From Nocardia sp. XZ_19_385 (lineage in GTDB: Bacteria > Actinomycetota > Actinomycetes > Mycobacteriales > Mycobacteriaceae), in contig NZ_JACVEE010000002.1 of the NCBI RefSeq assembly GCF_015355755.1, positions 744,001 to 808,000 on the forward strand: a stretch of 64,000 nt of DNA, given 5' to 3'. The notes below the pieces were generated by a model. It had not been told where the DNA came from, searched no databases, and saw only the letters and a list, made by a program, of their open reading frames with translations. Numbering within the stretch: the stretch's first letter is position 1; each line of letters opens with the position of its first letter. This document shows positions 34,107 to 42,954 of this stretch, piece after piece. The translations under genes and the position numbers were made by a program.

Positions 34107-35420
34107 TTAGCGTTCCAGGATCGCGACGACGCCCTGGCCGCCGGCGGCGCAGATGGAGATCAGGGCGCGGCCGGAGCCCTTCTCCGCCAGCATCTTCGCG
34201 GTGGAGGCGACGATGCGGCCGCCGGTCGCCGCGAAGGGGTGGCCGGCGGCGAGGGAGGAGCCGTTGACGTTGAGCTTGGAACGGTCGATGGAGCCGAGGG
34301 CGCCGTCGAGGCCGAGGCGCTCCTTGCAGTACTGGTCGGATTCCCAGGCCTGCAGGGTGGCGAGCACGACGGAGGCGAAGGCCTCGTGGATCTCGTAGTA
34401 GTCGAAGTCCTGCAGGGTCAGGCCGTTGCGGGCGAGCATGCGCGGGACCGCGTAGGTGGGAGCCATCAGCAGGCCGTCGGGGCCGTGGATGTAGTCGACG
34501 GCGGCGACCTCGGAGTCGACCAGGTAGGCCAGGGTCGGGAGGTTGCGCTCGGCGGCCCACTCGTCGCTGGACAGCAGCACCGCGGAGGCGCCGTCGGTGA
34601 GCGGGGTGGAGTTGCCGGCCGTCATGGTGGCCTCGCCCGCCTTGACGCCGAAGACCGGCTTCAAAGTGGACAGCTTCTCGATGGTGGAGCCGGGACGCAG
34701 GTTGTCGTCGCGGGTCAGACCGAGGAACGGGGTGATCAGGTCGTCGAAGAAACCGCGGTCGTAGGCGGCCGCCATGTTCTTGTGCGACAGGTAGGCCAGT
34801 TCGTCCTGGGCCTCGCGGGCGACGCCGAATTCCTTGGCGGTGATGGCGGCGTGCTCACCCATCGAAAGACCGGTGCGCGGTTCGGCATTGCGCGGGATCT
34901 CGATGCCGACCATGGACGGACGCAGCTGGCCGACCAGCTTGAGGCGGTCCTTGTTGGACTTGGCGCGGTTGGCGTCGAGCATCCACTCGCGCATGGTGTC
35001 GCTGACGCCGATCGGGGCATCCGAGGTGGTGTCGGTGCCGCCGCCGATGCCCGCGTCGATGCGGCCCGCGGAGATCGCGTCGCCGACGGTGACAATGGAC
35101 TGCAGGCCGGTGCCACAGGCCAGCTGCAGGTCATGGGCCGGGGTGTAGGGGCTCAGCTTGGAACCGAGCACGCTCTCCCGGATCATGCCGTGCTCGCCGA
35201 CACGCTTGAGCACGGCGCCGCCGACAACCATGCCCAGGCGCTCGCCCTGCAGGTTGAACCGGCCGACCAGACCATCCAGCGCGGCGGTGAACATGTCCTG
35301 GTTGGACGCGTGCGCGTAGGCCTTGTCGCTGCGCGCGAACGGAATCCGATTGCCGCCCACGATGGCGACGGGCTTCGGCTGCTTCGCGGGCTTTTTCGCC
35401 GAACGGGCTTTGCTAGTCAC
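34107..35420 (-). CDS. fadA2: Acetyl-CoA C-acetyltransferase FadA2
   Basis: A 437-residue thiolase catalysing thiolytic cleavage of 3-ketoacyl-CoA or the reverse condensation. The nucleophile Cys is in [20 protein letters not shown] (about residue 102), the base His in [17 protein letters not shown], and the second Cys in [14 protein letters not shown], so the triad is complete. The N-terminal tail is basic and long, as in FadA2. The GTG at 35420 has GGAGA 6 bases upstream; another GTG at 35432 is possible. It is divergent from fabG4 across a shared operator. It forms the same neighbourhood as in mycobacteria (fabG4-fadA2, near fadE5). Confidence 0.94.
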   Translation of the reverse strand: MTSKARSAKKPAKQPKPVAIVGGNRIPFARSDKAYAHASNQDMFTAALDGLVGRFNLQGERLGMVVGGAVLKRVGEHGMIRESVLGSKLSPYTPAHDLQLACGTGLQSIVTVGDAISAGRIDAGIGGGTDTTSDAPIGVSDTMREWMLDANRAKSNKDRLKLVGQLRPSMVGIEIPRNAEPRTGLSMGEHAAITAKEFGVAREAQDELAYLSHKNMAAAYDRGFFDDLITPFLGLTRDDNLRPGSTIEKLSTLKPVFGVKAGEATMTAGNSTPLTDGASAVLLSSDEWAAERNLPTLAYLVDSEVAAVDYIHGPDGLLMAPTYAVPRMLARNGLTLQDFDYYEIHEAFASVVLATLQAWESDQYCKERLGLDGALGSIDRSKLNVNGSSLAAGHPFAATGGRIVASTAKMLAEKGSGRALISICAAGGQGVVAILER

Positions 35421-35483
35421 TCGAGTCTCCACGGTCTCGTCGGATGTCGGGGTAAGGCGCCCCGCCGGTGTTGGTTTACATTA

Positions 35484-35503
35484 AACTTACTCTGGAGTAA
35501 GTT
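35484..35503. promoter_or_regulatory. Perfect 20-bp palindrome between fadA2 and fabG4
   Basis: AACTTACTCTGGAGTAAGTT has exact 9-bp arms around TG. Its core TTACTCTGGAGTAA matches the sites upstream of fadE5 and of the TetR gene at 39181. It lies 63 bp from the fadA2 start and 92 bp from the fabG4 start, suited to repress both. Confidence 0.78.
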
Positions 35504-35594
35504 CATTGTCGACACCGTACCCCGTGACGTGCGCAATTCCGCTGGGGGGCACGGCAGTGAACGAGACAAAAACACGACAGAAAAGGTAGGAACA

Positions 35595-36947
35595 GTGGCC
35601 AAGAGTAAGGGTGCCCCCAACCTCTACGGATCGTTCGTACACTCCGCGCCCGGGCAGTTCCTGGCCAGCAAGTTCGGCCTGCCGCAGCCGGAGAACCTGC
35701 GCCGCTACAAGGCGGGCGAAGCGCCGCTGAGCGGGCCGGTGCTGATCGGCGGCAAGGGCCGCGTCGCGGAGCCGGTGCGGAACCTGTTGTCCGACTACAC
35801 CTTCGCCGATTCCCTGAGCCAGGGCACCAAGTACGGCGCGCTGGTCTTCGACGCGACGGGCATCGGGTCCATCGAAGACCTGTCGCAGCTCTACGAGTTC
35901 TTCCAGCCGGCCATGCGCAGCCTCGCCGCGTCCGGCCGCATCGTGGTCATCGGCACCACGCCGGAGCTGACCTCGAGCGTGGACGAGCAGATCGCCCAGC
36001 GCGCGCTCGAAGGCTTCACCCGTTCGGTCGCCAAGGAACTGCTGCGTGGTTCGACCGCACAGCTGGTGTACCTCTCGCCCGAGGCGTCGGCGGCGGCCAC
36101 CGGCCTGGAATCGACGCTGCGCTTCCTGCTTTCGGCCAAGTCGGCCTTCGTCGACGGCCAGGTCATCCGGGTCGGTTCCGCCGACTCCGTGGCCCCCGCC
36201 AGCTGGGACAAGCCGCTCGCGGGCAAGGTCGCCGTGGTCACCGGCGCCGCCCGCGGCATCGGCGCGACCATCGCCGAGGTCTTCGCCCGCGATGGCGCCA
36301 CCGTTGTCGTCGCCGACATCCCGGCCGCCGGTGAAGCCCTGTCCGACACCGCCAACAAGGTCGGCGGTACCGCGCTCGCCCTCGACGTCACCTCCGCCGA
36401 CGCCGCGGAGAAGCTGGCCGAGTTCTGCACCGAGCGATTCGGCGGCATCGACATCGTCGTGCACAACGCCGGCATCACCCGCGACAAGCTGCTCGCCAAC
36501 ATGGACGAGGGCCGCTGGAACTCCGTCATCAACGTGAATCTGGCTGCGCCGCACCGGATCACCGAGGGCCTGGTGGCCCGGGGTGCGCTGAAGGAAGGCG
36601 GCCGCGTCATCGACGTGTCCTCCATCGCCGGCATCGCGGGCAACCGCGGCCAGACCAACTACGGCGCCTCCAAGGCCGGTGTCATCGGCATGGTCAACGC
36701 CGAAGCGCCGAAGCTGGCCGAGAAGGGCATCACCATCAACGCCGTCGCGCCCGGCTTCATCGAGACCGCGATGACCGCCGCCATCCCGCTCGGCACCCGC
36801 GAGGCCGGCCGCCTGATGAGCTCGCTGCTGCAGGGCGGCCAGACCGTCGACGTGGCCGAGACCATCGCCTACTTCGCCAGCCCGGCCTCGAACGCGGTGA
36901 GCGGCAACGTGGTTCGCGTCTGCGGTCAGTCGCTGATCGGAGCATGA
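35595..36947 (+). CDS. fabG4: 3-oxoacyl-ACP/CoA reductase FabG4 (long two-domain type)
   Basis: A 450-residue high-molecular-weight FabG. The N-terminal flavodoxin-like domain (residues 1-200) lacks a coenzyme site. The C-terminal SDR half has [20 protein letters not shown] (about 210), the Ser of [24 protein letters not shown] (Tyr/Lys near 356-360) and [20 protein letters not shown]. It reduces 3-oxoacyl thioesters with NADH in long-chain acyl metabolism. AGGTAGG precedes GTG 35595. The htdX start overlaps its stop by ATGA. Upstream the same frame is open without a stop across the antisense of fadA2, a chance effect discussed in findings. Confidence 0.95.
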   Translation: MAKSKGAPNLYGSFVHSAPGQFLASKFGLPQPENLRRYKAGEAPLSGPVLIGGKGRVAEPVRNLLSDYTFADSLSQGTKYGALVFDATGIGSIEDLSQLYEFFQPAMRSLAASGRIVVIGTTPELTSSVDEQIAQRALEGFTRSVAKELLRGSTAQLVYLSPEASAAATGLESTLRFLLSAKSAFVDGQVIRVGSADSVAPASWDKPLAGKVAVVTGAARGIGATIAEVFARDGATVVVADIPAAGEALSDTANKVGGTALALDVTSADAAEKLAEFCTERFGGIDIVVHNAGITRDKLLANMDEGRWNSVINVNLAAPHRITEGLVARGALKEGGRVIDVSSIAGIAGNRGQTNYGASKAGVIGMVNAEAPKLAEKGITINAVAPGFIETAMTAAIPLGTREAGRLMSSLLQGGQTVDVAETIAYFASPASNAVSGNVVRVCGQSLIGA

Positions 36948-37813
36948 TGACGCAGATGATCACGCTCACCGAACCACCCAAGAACAGCCGCCTTTTCGTG
37001 AAGGCCGCGCTGGGAGCCGTTCCGGTGCCGCTGCTTTCGGCGCGCGGGGATAAGCTGCCCGATCGCGTGGTGCGGCTGGAAGGCTTCAAGGTCGATCCCG
37101 ATCACCTGGCCGCCTACTGCCGGGCCACCGGCCTGCGTTTCGGTGACGAGCTGCCGCTCACCTACCCGTTCGTGCTCAGCTTCCCGCTGGCCATGCAGCT
37201 GGTGGTGGCCCGCGACTTCCCGTTCGTCGCGGTCGGTGCGGTGCACGCGGAGAACCTGATCGAGCGCACCCGCGCGATCTCGGTGGCCGAGCCGCTGGAC
37301 TTCGAAACCCACATCGAGAACCTGCGCGAGCACCCGAAGGGGCTGCTGGTCGACGCCATCACCGAGGTGAAGGTCGGCCGCGAACTGGTGTGGCGGCAGG
37401 TCACCACGTTCCTGCACCAGCAGCGGACCTCGCTGTCCGGTGGACCCAGGCCCGAGCCCAAGCCGGACGAGGTGCCGCCGCCGCCGATGCGGCAGTTCCG
37501 GGTCGATCAGAAACTGATCAACCGGTACGCGGCCGCCTCGGGCGACCACAACCCGATCCACACTTCCGGGTTGGGTGCCAAGGCTTTCGGGTTCCCGAAG
37601 CCGATCGCGCACGGCATGTGGTCGGCCGCCAACATCCTCGCCAACATCGAGGGCCGGGTGCCGGACAAGACGTCCTACGCGGTCAAGTTCGGTAAGCCGA
37701 TCTTCCTGCCGTCCACGGTGAACGTGTACGCCGACCAGGTCGCGGGCGGCTGGGATCTGGCCATGCGCCATCCCAAGAAGGGCTACCCGCACCTGACGGC
37801 CAGCCTGCGCTGA
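36944..37813 (+). CDS. htdX: (R)-specific 3-hydroxyacyl dehydratase HtdX (MaoC-like)
   Basis: A 289-residue double hot-dog dehydratase. The N-terminal hot-dog lacks the active-site motif. The C-terminal hot-dog carries the hydratase-2 motif [20 protein letters not shown] followed by [12 protein letters not shown], with catalytic Asp and His. It removes water from (R)-3-hydroxyacyl thioesters, the step after FabG4. The start overlaps the fabG4 stop (ATGA), so translation is coupled. An alternative ATG three codons on is possible. The unit ends with a strong hairpin terminator. It is probably controlled with fabG4 by the 35484-35503 operator. Confidence 0.95.
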   Translation: MMTQMITLTEPPKNSRLFVKAALGAVPVPLLSARGDKLPDRVVRLEGFKVDPDHLAAYCRATGLRFGDELPLTYPFVLSFPLAMQLVVARDFPFVAVGAVHAENLIERTRAISVAEPLDFETHIENLREHPKGLLVDAITEVKVGRELVWRQVTTFLHQQRTSLSGGPRPEPKPDEVPPPPMRQFRVDQKLINRYAAASGDHNPIHTSGLGAKAFGFPKPIAHGMWSAANILANIEGRVPDKTSYAVKFGKPIFLPSTVNVYADQVAGGWDLAMRHPKKGYPHLTASLR

Positions 37814-37824
37814 GCTGTTTACAA

Positions 37825-37861
37825 AAACCGCGCCCCGAGTCGATGACTCGGGGCGCGGTTT
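37825..37861. terminator. Bidirectional terminator after htdX
   Basis: A perfect 17-bp stem AAACCGCGCCCCGAGTC/GACTCGGGGCGCGGTTT with three-base loop GAT, with an A-run on one side and TTTCG on the other. It separates htdX from the convergent DUF5685 gene. Confidence 0.93.
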
Positions 37862-37884
37862 CGTTGTCGGTACCCCATCGCGAC

Positions 37885-39078
37885 CTAACAGTCGCAGCAG
37901 CACCCGTCACAGCAGCAGCCGTCACCGCAGCAACTGCAGCATTCCCCGCAGGAGGAGCAACCGTCGCAGCAGTTGGCGCAGTTCTCCTTCCACCAGGCCG
38001 GTTTCTGTTCCCCGGTGCAGGGATTGCGGTGGTCGGCGCAGAGGGCGTAGCCGGTGCAGTAGTTGCCGAGGATGAGGGCGAGGGATTCGCCGAGGCCCGG
38101 TCTGCGGTGCGGCGGACGGAAGGGGCCGTGCGGATGATCGCGGCGTCGCGTACTGCGACGCTCGGCATGCACCGCCCCGTCCGAGCGGGTTGTGTTGCAG
38201 GCGTGGACGATCGGCAGTCCGACGCCGGTGCCGAGGCGGCGCAGCAGCGAGGCCAGCGGGTCGAGAAGGATCCAGCGGACGGTGGGGACGTCGGCCAGCT
38301 GGGCTGTCGCGACGGCGCGGCGCAGTTCGGAATCCGATTGGCGCAGTAGGTCGTAGGCCTCTGGGAGGGTGGTGCCCGTGGCGGCAAGCGGGTTGAAGCG
38401 ACCGTGTGCCAGGTCGTCGTCGAAGTCCTCGACGGCGTCGGCGAGGTGGGCGATACGGCCGAAGTGCTTGCCCGCCGCACGCATTGGATCAACATTGTCC
38501 GGTTGACCGGCGAGCACCGCGGTGTGGGCGAAGAATTCGGCGGCGCAGATCTGAGTGGGCACGGTCAACGCGTCGAGCGACATCGACCCCTTGGATGCGT
38601 GCCGCTCCAGCTCCGACTGCGAACTGATCGCGGCGACAAGCGGTTCGACATCGAGGCCGATACGTTCGGCTTGGCTTCTGGCGCCGTTGGCCCAGCGGGT
38701 AGACACCTTCGCCATCGGTCGCCGGGTGAGCAGCGAGCCGTCACGGTCTTCGACGTGATCGCGAATCTTGGCCGAGCCCAACAGCAATGACGCGGTCGAG
38801 GCGAGCAGCACCCCCGGCGAATCCGCGGCTGCCACTTCGGCCCGCTGCATACCGCGCAATGCGCACCGCCCCGCCGTGGTGCGCCGCATCGGCTCAGCCA
38901 ACTGCGCTTCGGTCAGCACGCTCAGCACGATCGCGTCGGTATTGGTTGCGGTGCGGGCCAATTGACCCTGCCCATCGCGCAAGCCCAGACACAGGCCACA
39001 CATGTGCGCCCGCCACTGCGCCGGATCGATCCCGTACTTCTCGGCGCCGTGCGAACACGGCTTCAACATCCCGAACAT
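37885..39078 (-). CDS. DUF5685 protein with extreme Cys-rich C-terminus
   Basis: A 397-residue protein. Residues 1 to about 350 match the actinobacterial DUF5685 pattern: FGMLKPCSHGAEKYGIDP, then HMCGLCLGLRDGQGQLARTA, and mid-domain helices with HLADAVEDFDDDLAHGRF. The last 31 residues contain 16 Cys with Gly/Asp/Ser spacers (CANCCDGCSSCGECCSCCGD then GCCCDGCCCDC). It has no signal peptide. The mid-domain DDxxD-like acids suggest a helical fold that may bind metal (inference). ATG 39078 has GGGGCGG just upstream; a GTG at 39102 is an alternative. The tail could bind metals or be a modification substrate. Confidence 0.82.
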   Translation of the reverse strand: MFGMLKPCSHGAEKYGIDPAQWRAHMCGLCLGLRDGQGQLARTATNTDAIVLSVLTEAQLAEPMRRTTAGRCALRGMQRAEVAAADSPGVLLASTASLLLGSAKIRDHVEDRDGSLLTRRPMAKVSTRWANGARSQAERIGLDVEPLVAAISSQSELERHASKGSMSLDALTVPTQICAAEFFAHTAVLAGQPDNVDPMRAAGKHFGRIAHLADAVEDFDDDLAHGRFNPLAATGTTLPEAYDLLRQSDSELRRAVATAQLADVPTVRWILLDPLASLLRRLGTGVGLPIVHACNTTRSDGAVHAERRSTRRRDHPHGPFRPPHRRPGLGESLALILGNYCTGYALCADHRNPCTGEQKPAWWKENCANCCDGCSSCGECCSCCGDGCCCDGCCCDC

Positions 39079-39180
39079 TCCGCCCCAATATCCCCGGTCC
39101 ACCTGACCGGTCCACGCAAGTTGATCTCACGCACCTTTGCAGGACGTTAACGACTCCGCAATCGGAACCCGGAATTTCGG

Positions 39181-39780
39181 TTATTCGGCCTTCTTGCGGC
39201 CCTTGAGGCCGCTCCACGCCAGTTCGTCGAGCAGGTTCACGGCTTCCGCGACCTCGATGCGGCCGCCGGCGACGCGATCGGCGATGGCCTCGCCGGCGCC
39301 GATGACCGCTACCGCGACAGCATCGAAGTTGGTGCCGGGGTCGGCGTGCTTGGCGCTGGATTCCAGGAGTTTCGCGGTGAGTTCGATGATGCGCTCGCGG
39401 GCGTTCTCGATCTCCGAGGCGAAGGCTTGCTGGCCGATCGCCTGCCGGTAGAGGACCTGCCAGGAGCGGCGGTTGGCGTCGACGAAACCGAGGAAGCCTT
39501 CCAACGCCGTGCGAACCTGCTCGTGCGGGGACAGCAGCGGGTTGCCCGCGGGTGCGACCGATTCGATGAAACGCAGGCCCTCGCGCTGGATGCAGGCGCG
39601 GAACAGTTCGTCCTTGGAGCCGTAGTACAGGTACAGCATCGGTTTGGAGATCTTCGCCTCGGCCGCGATCGCGTCCATCGAGGTGTCGTGGAAACCTTTG
39701 CGCGAGAACACCTCGACGGCGGCGTCGAGCATCTGTTGCTCACGAACCGCCCGGGGAAGTCGCTTCGTTCCGCCCGCCAT
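39181..39780 (-). CDS. TetR-family regulator, probable controller of the fad/fab regulon
   Basis: A 199-residue TetR regulator. The HTH is AVREQQMLDAAVEVFSRKGF followed by HDTSMDAIAAEAKISKPMLYLYYGSKDELF; the rest is a helical ligand domain. In M. tuberculosis a similar regulator (Rv0238) lies beside lpqI in the same neighbourhood. ATG 39780 is the natural start; an extension to 39852 would cover the operator. The TTAC-N6-GTAA site at 39815-39828 fits autoregulation, and identical-type sites lie before fabG4/fadA2 and fadE5. I infer it represses these acyl-metabolism genes. Confidence 0.9.
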   Translation of the reverse strand: MAGGTKRLPRAVREQQMLDAAVEVFSRKGFHDTSMDAIAAEAKISKPMLYLYYGSKDELFRACIQREGLRFIESVAPAGNPLLSPHEQVRTALEGFLGFVDANRRSWQVLYRQAIGQQAFASEIENARERIIELTAKLLESSAKHADPGTNFDAVAVAVIGAGEAIADRVAGGRIEVAEAVNLLDELAWSGLKGRKKAE

Positions 39781-39814
39781 CCACTGTCTCCTACCGCAAG
39801 GTGAAGCCCCTATA

Positions 39815-39828
39815 TTACTCCAAGGTAA
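39815..39828. promoter_or_regulatory. TTAC-N6-GTAA operator upstream of TetR gene
   Basis: TTACTCCAAGGTAA has arms TTAC/GTAA six bases apart with TC/AG-type inner symmetry. It lies 35 bp upstream of the TetR start. It shares the consensus TTACYCNNRRGTAA with the sites at 22905, 22932 (one outer mismatch) and 35487. Confidence 0.72.
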
Positions 39829-39923
39829 GTTCGGTGGGCACGATTTGCTCACCGATCGCCTGTCTTATCTGAGAGCCGGGGTAGACAGCGATCCTACGGC
39901 TCGGCGCACCGGGCCGAGGCGGC

Positions 39924-41078
39924 TTAACACTGCGTTGAGATGCCCTTGTACTTCGCCAGCCGCAGCACCGACGCGTCGACCTGTGCGATCGGCAGCTTCC
40001 CGCTCGTCACAGCCTGCTCCAGCTGATCGAGCACCTCGGACACGGCGGCCGTGGTGATCCACAGTGCGTTGTCGGCGCCGGCGGTCAGGGCCGCTTGCAC
40101 CGCGTCCGCGATGTCCATCCGGGCAGTGATGGCTTTCATACCGCTCAGGTCGTCGGTGAAGATCACGCCGTTGAAGGGCGCCGCGCCGTAGCCGACACCG
40201 TTGCGCAACAACGCCATCACCTCGGGGCTGATGCTGGCGGGGACATTCGGGGTGGTCAGGCCGGGAACGTCGAGGTGGCCGACCATGACGGCGGCGCCGG
40301 AGTCGGCGAGATCGCGGTAGGGCGCCAGGTCGGCGGCGATCAGGTCGGCCAGCGGCGGAGTGCGGACCGCACCCTGATGCGAATCACCGGAACCGTTGCC
40401 GTGACCCGGGAAATGCTTCATGACCGACCCGAGACCGACCTCGTTCATGGCGCGGATGTAGGCGCGGGCGTAGTCGGTGACGACCTGCGGGTCGTCGGAG
40501 AAGGAGCGATCGCCGATGACGGCGTCGTCCGGCTCGCTGCTCACATCGACATCGGGGGCGAAGTCGACGGTGATGCCGAGATCCTTGAGCTTGCGGGCCC
40601 GGATCAGCGTGGCCTGATAGAACTCCTCCGGCGTCATGGTCGCCGCGGTGACACGGGCCGACGGGGCGGGACCGATCAGGTCCTTGACCCGGGACACGCG
40701 GCCACCCTCCTCATCGATGGTCACCATCAGCGGGACCTTCGCGGCCGCCTGCACCTGCGGGACCTGGCCGTTGGCGAGGAACGCCTTGTCGGTGAAACTG
40801 CCGACGAAGATGCCGCCGACCTGCTCGGTGCGCACCACGTTCTCCGCATCGGCGGCGCTGCTGACACCGACGGTGAGCAACTGCGCCAGCTTCTCCCGCG
40901 GGGTGAACTGGCCGAGATAGACGGCATTGCAGTCGCGTTGCACGGTGGTCGCGGGCGCGGGCGAGCCGGGGGCAGCCGGGTCGGACGACGGCGAACCGGA
41001 ACTGGAGGAGCCCCCACCGGAGCAGCCGGTGACGACCGAGGTGAGAACCGCGAGCAGGACGAGAGGCGTCTTCCGCAT
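39924..41078 (-). CDS. lpqI: LpqI-type lipoprotein beta-N-acetylglucosaminidase (GH3)
   Basis: A 384-residue lipoprotein. Signal and lipobox: LVLLAVLTSVVTGCSGGG (Cys about residue 19), then a Ser/Pro-rich linker and a GH3 domain. The family signature KHFPGHGNGSGDSH holds the His-Asp acid pair, and VIFTDDLSGMKAI holds the nucleophile Asp. MVTIDEEGGRVSRV contacts substrate. LpqI/NagZ removes N-acetylglucosamine from muropeptides in cell-wall recycling. It is anchored outside the membrane. The neighbouring TetR gene lies downstream on the same strand after 143 bp. The divergent neighbour is a universal stress protein. Confidence 0.93.
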   Translation of the reverse strand: MRKTPLVLLAVLTSVVTGCSGGGSSSSGSPSSDPAAPGSPAPATTVQRDCNAVYLGQFTPREKLAQLLTVGVSSAADAENVVRTEQVGGIFVGSFTDKAFLANGQVPQVQAAAKVPLMVTIDEEGGRVSRVKDLIGPAPSARVTAATMTPEEFYQATLIRARKLKDLGITVDFAPDVDVSSEPDDAVIGDRSFSDDPQVVTDYARAYIRAMNEVGLGSVMKHFPGHGNGSGDSHQGAVRTPPLADLIAADLAPYRDLADSGAAVMVGHLDVPGLTTPNVPASISPEVMALLRNGVGYGAAPFNGVIFTDDLSGMKAITARMDIADAVQAALTAGADNALWITTAAVSEVLDQLEQAVTSGKLPIAQVDASVLRLAKYKGISTQC

Positions 41079-41208
41079 GAGGATTCACGCTAGTGCGCGA
41101 AGTCGCGCCCGGCATCCCCGGGTGCACAGCGGCCGCGCGCCGATGCCTGCGGCGGGTGTCCCGGGAGTAACCTTGGGAGGTAGCCGAACCCCGCACCGGG
41201 AGGTCGCC

Positions 41209-41688
41209 GTGCCCTGCGATCTGATGCTCATCGCGTACGACGGATCCGAAAATGCCAAGCGCGCCATCGAATACGCCGGACGCTTCCTCTCGGCGAACCG
41301 CGCCGTGGTCCTTACCGCCTGGGAACCGATGGTTCGCCAGGCTGCCAAGCTGTCCGGGTTGTCCGGGGTGATGCAGCCCGAATGGATGCCCGACGACGAG
41401 ATCGAGGACATCGCCTACGTCGACGCCCGCAACATCAACACCGAGGGTGTGCGATTAGCGAAACTCGCGGGGTTGAACGCGGAGGCGCGGACGGCCGAGT
41501 GCAGTACGACGATCTGGAACACGATCGTGGAATGCGCGGACGAGCTGGATGTCGACATCATCGTGGCCGGTACGCGCGGGGCGACCGGGGTCCGTGCGCT
41601 GCTGCACAGCAGTGTCGCGGACGCAGTGCTCAAGCACTGCCATCGACCAGTACTGATGGTCCCGCCCGGCAAGGAACCCGCCAAATAG
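41209..41688 (+). CDS. Universal stress protein (UspA family)
   Basis: A 159-residue single-domain Usp. The start DLMLIAYDGSENAKRAIEYA carries the Asp that contacts adenosine. The C-terminal nucleotide loop is GTRGATGVRALLHSSVADAV and the last strand is HRPVLMVPPGKE. The final Gly of the usual G-x2-G-x9-G(S/T) motif is Ser here, so ATP binding is probable but not sure. GGGAGG lies 5 bases before GTG 41209. An extension back to 40927 would be antisense to lpqI and has no family content. It is a stress-response protein in the cytosol. Confidence 0.88.
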   Translation: MPCDLMLIAYDGSENAKRAIEYAGRFLSANRAVVLTAWEPMVRQAAKLSGLSGVMQPEWMPDDEIEDIAYVDARNINTEGVRLAKLAGLNAEARTAECSTTIWNTIVECADELDVDIIVAGTRGATGVRALLHSSVADAVLKHCHRPVLMVPPGKEPAK

Positions 41689-41856
41689 TCGACCGGGCCC
41701 GGACCCCGCGACGGTGTTTGCCGCATCGACAGGTTGCAGGGCGCGAGGGCACGATTTGGTAGGCGCCGGTTTGGGCGCACCGAGTCGGGGCTCACGTTGA
41801 GACGTGCGTCGCTGGAACGGGATCGATCGTGCGTCCAGAGTTAGGGTCGAAGGACC

Positions 41857-42951
41857 ATGGACGGATTCCTGCTTGCCCAGCCCGATGGCGTTATGCGCAC
41901 GTCGGGCAGTCGCAGCACCTTCGACGAGGTGGGGGCGGCGGTAGCGGCGCTGCGGAGTCAGGCAGCCGAGCTGATCGTCGGTGCGCTGCCGTTCGATCCA
42001 GGTCGGCCCGCGGCGCTGACAGTGCCCGAGCAAGCGGAACACACCGCGGGGCCGTGGCGGCCCGCCGCCGTGCCCGATCTGCCACCGGTGCGGGTGGTCA
42101 CCGAAATGCCCAGCCCGGCAGAACATATCGCGCGGGTCGCGAAACTTGTCGAGCAGTTGAACGATCCCGGACAACCCCTACGCAAGGTGGTCGCGGCGAG
42201 ATCCGTTCTAGCGGAAGCCGATAGCGCGCTGGATCCCGAGACGGTCGCGGCGCACCTGCTGACCAGGCATCCGCACGCGAATGTGTTCGCGGTCGACCTG
42301 ACACCCGCCGGGCGGACCGGTGCGACGCTGATCGGCGCGACCCCGGAAGTGCTTGTCGCCCGGCACGGCAGCACCGTGACGCTGCGGCCACTGGCGGGCA
42401 CCATGCCGCGCTCGGCCGATCCGGTGGTGGACGCCGCGCGGGCACAGGAGTTGTTGTCCAGCAGCAAGAATCGCGACGAGCACGCCTTCGTCATCGACTG
42501 GATCCGCGACATCCTCGCCCCCGTCTGCAGCGAGCTGAACATCCCCGACGGCCCGGAACTGGTGCACACGCACGAGGTTTGGCACCTGGCCACCCCGATC
42601 ACCGGAACCCTGCGCGATCCCGCAATCACCGCACTCGACTTGGCGGTCATGCTGCACCCGACCCCTGCCGTCTGCGGCACCCCGACAAACCTTGCCCTCG
42701 AAGCGATTACCGAAGCCGAAGAGGACCGCGGTTTCTACGGCGGCGCGGTCGGCTGGTGCGACACCCACGGTGACGGCGAATGGGTCGTCGCCATCCGCAG
42801 CGCGGAACTGTCCGCCGACGGCCGATTGATCCGGGCTTTCGCCGGCGGCGGCATCGTCGCCGCCTCGGATCCCCGCGCCGAACTCGACGAAACCACCGCC
42901 AAACTCCGCACCCTGCTCGGCGGTCTGCACTGCGCACTGCCCGAACACTGA
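41857..42951 (+). CDS. entC: Isochorismate synthase
   Basis: A 364-residue chorismate-binding enzyme, EntC/MenF type. It converts chorismate to isochorismate with Mg2+. The catalytic-site residues are the Lys in LRKVVAARSVLAEAD (about 109) and the Glu in EEDRGFYGGAVGWCDTHG. The conserved GATPEVLVARHGSTVTLRPL and HEVWHLATPITGTL also fit the family. The length is as expected (Rv3215 about 372). Isochorismate serves menaquinone or catechol/salicylate siderophore synthesis; no partner genes are nearby to decide. ATG 41857 with AAGGA close by. It is convergent with the SDR gene after 3 bp. Confidence 0.9.
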   Translation: MDGFLLAQPDGVMRTSGSRSTFDEVGAAVAALRSQAAELIVGALPFDPGRPAALTVPEQAEHTAGPWRPAAVPDLPPVRVVTEMPSPAEHIARVAKLVEQLNDPGQPLRKVVAARSVLAEADSALDPETVAAHLLTRHPHANVFAVDLTPAGRTGATLIGATPEVLVARHGSTVTLRPLAGTMPRSADPVVDAARAQELLSSSKNRDEHAFVIDWIRDILAPVCSELNIPDGPELVHTHEVWHLATPITGTLRDPAITALDLAVMLHPTPAVCGTPTNLALEAITEAEEDRGFYGGAVGWCDTHGDGEWVVAIRSAELSADGRLIRAFAGGGIVAASDPRAELDETTAKLRTLLGGLHCALPEH

Positions 42952-42954
42952 GTT

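Noticed and set aside
31953..36947. Single 1664-residue protein fusing the EphD-like, antisense and FabG4 segments
   Set aside because: The middle part (34100-35430) is antisense to a clear FadA2 gene and is Gly/Val/Asp-rich shadow sequence; the long frame results from a frameshift and GC-rich codon bias.
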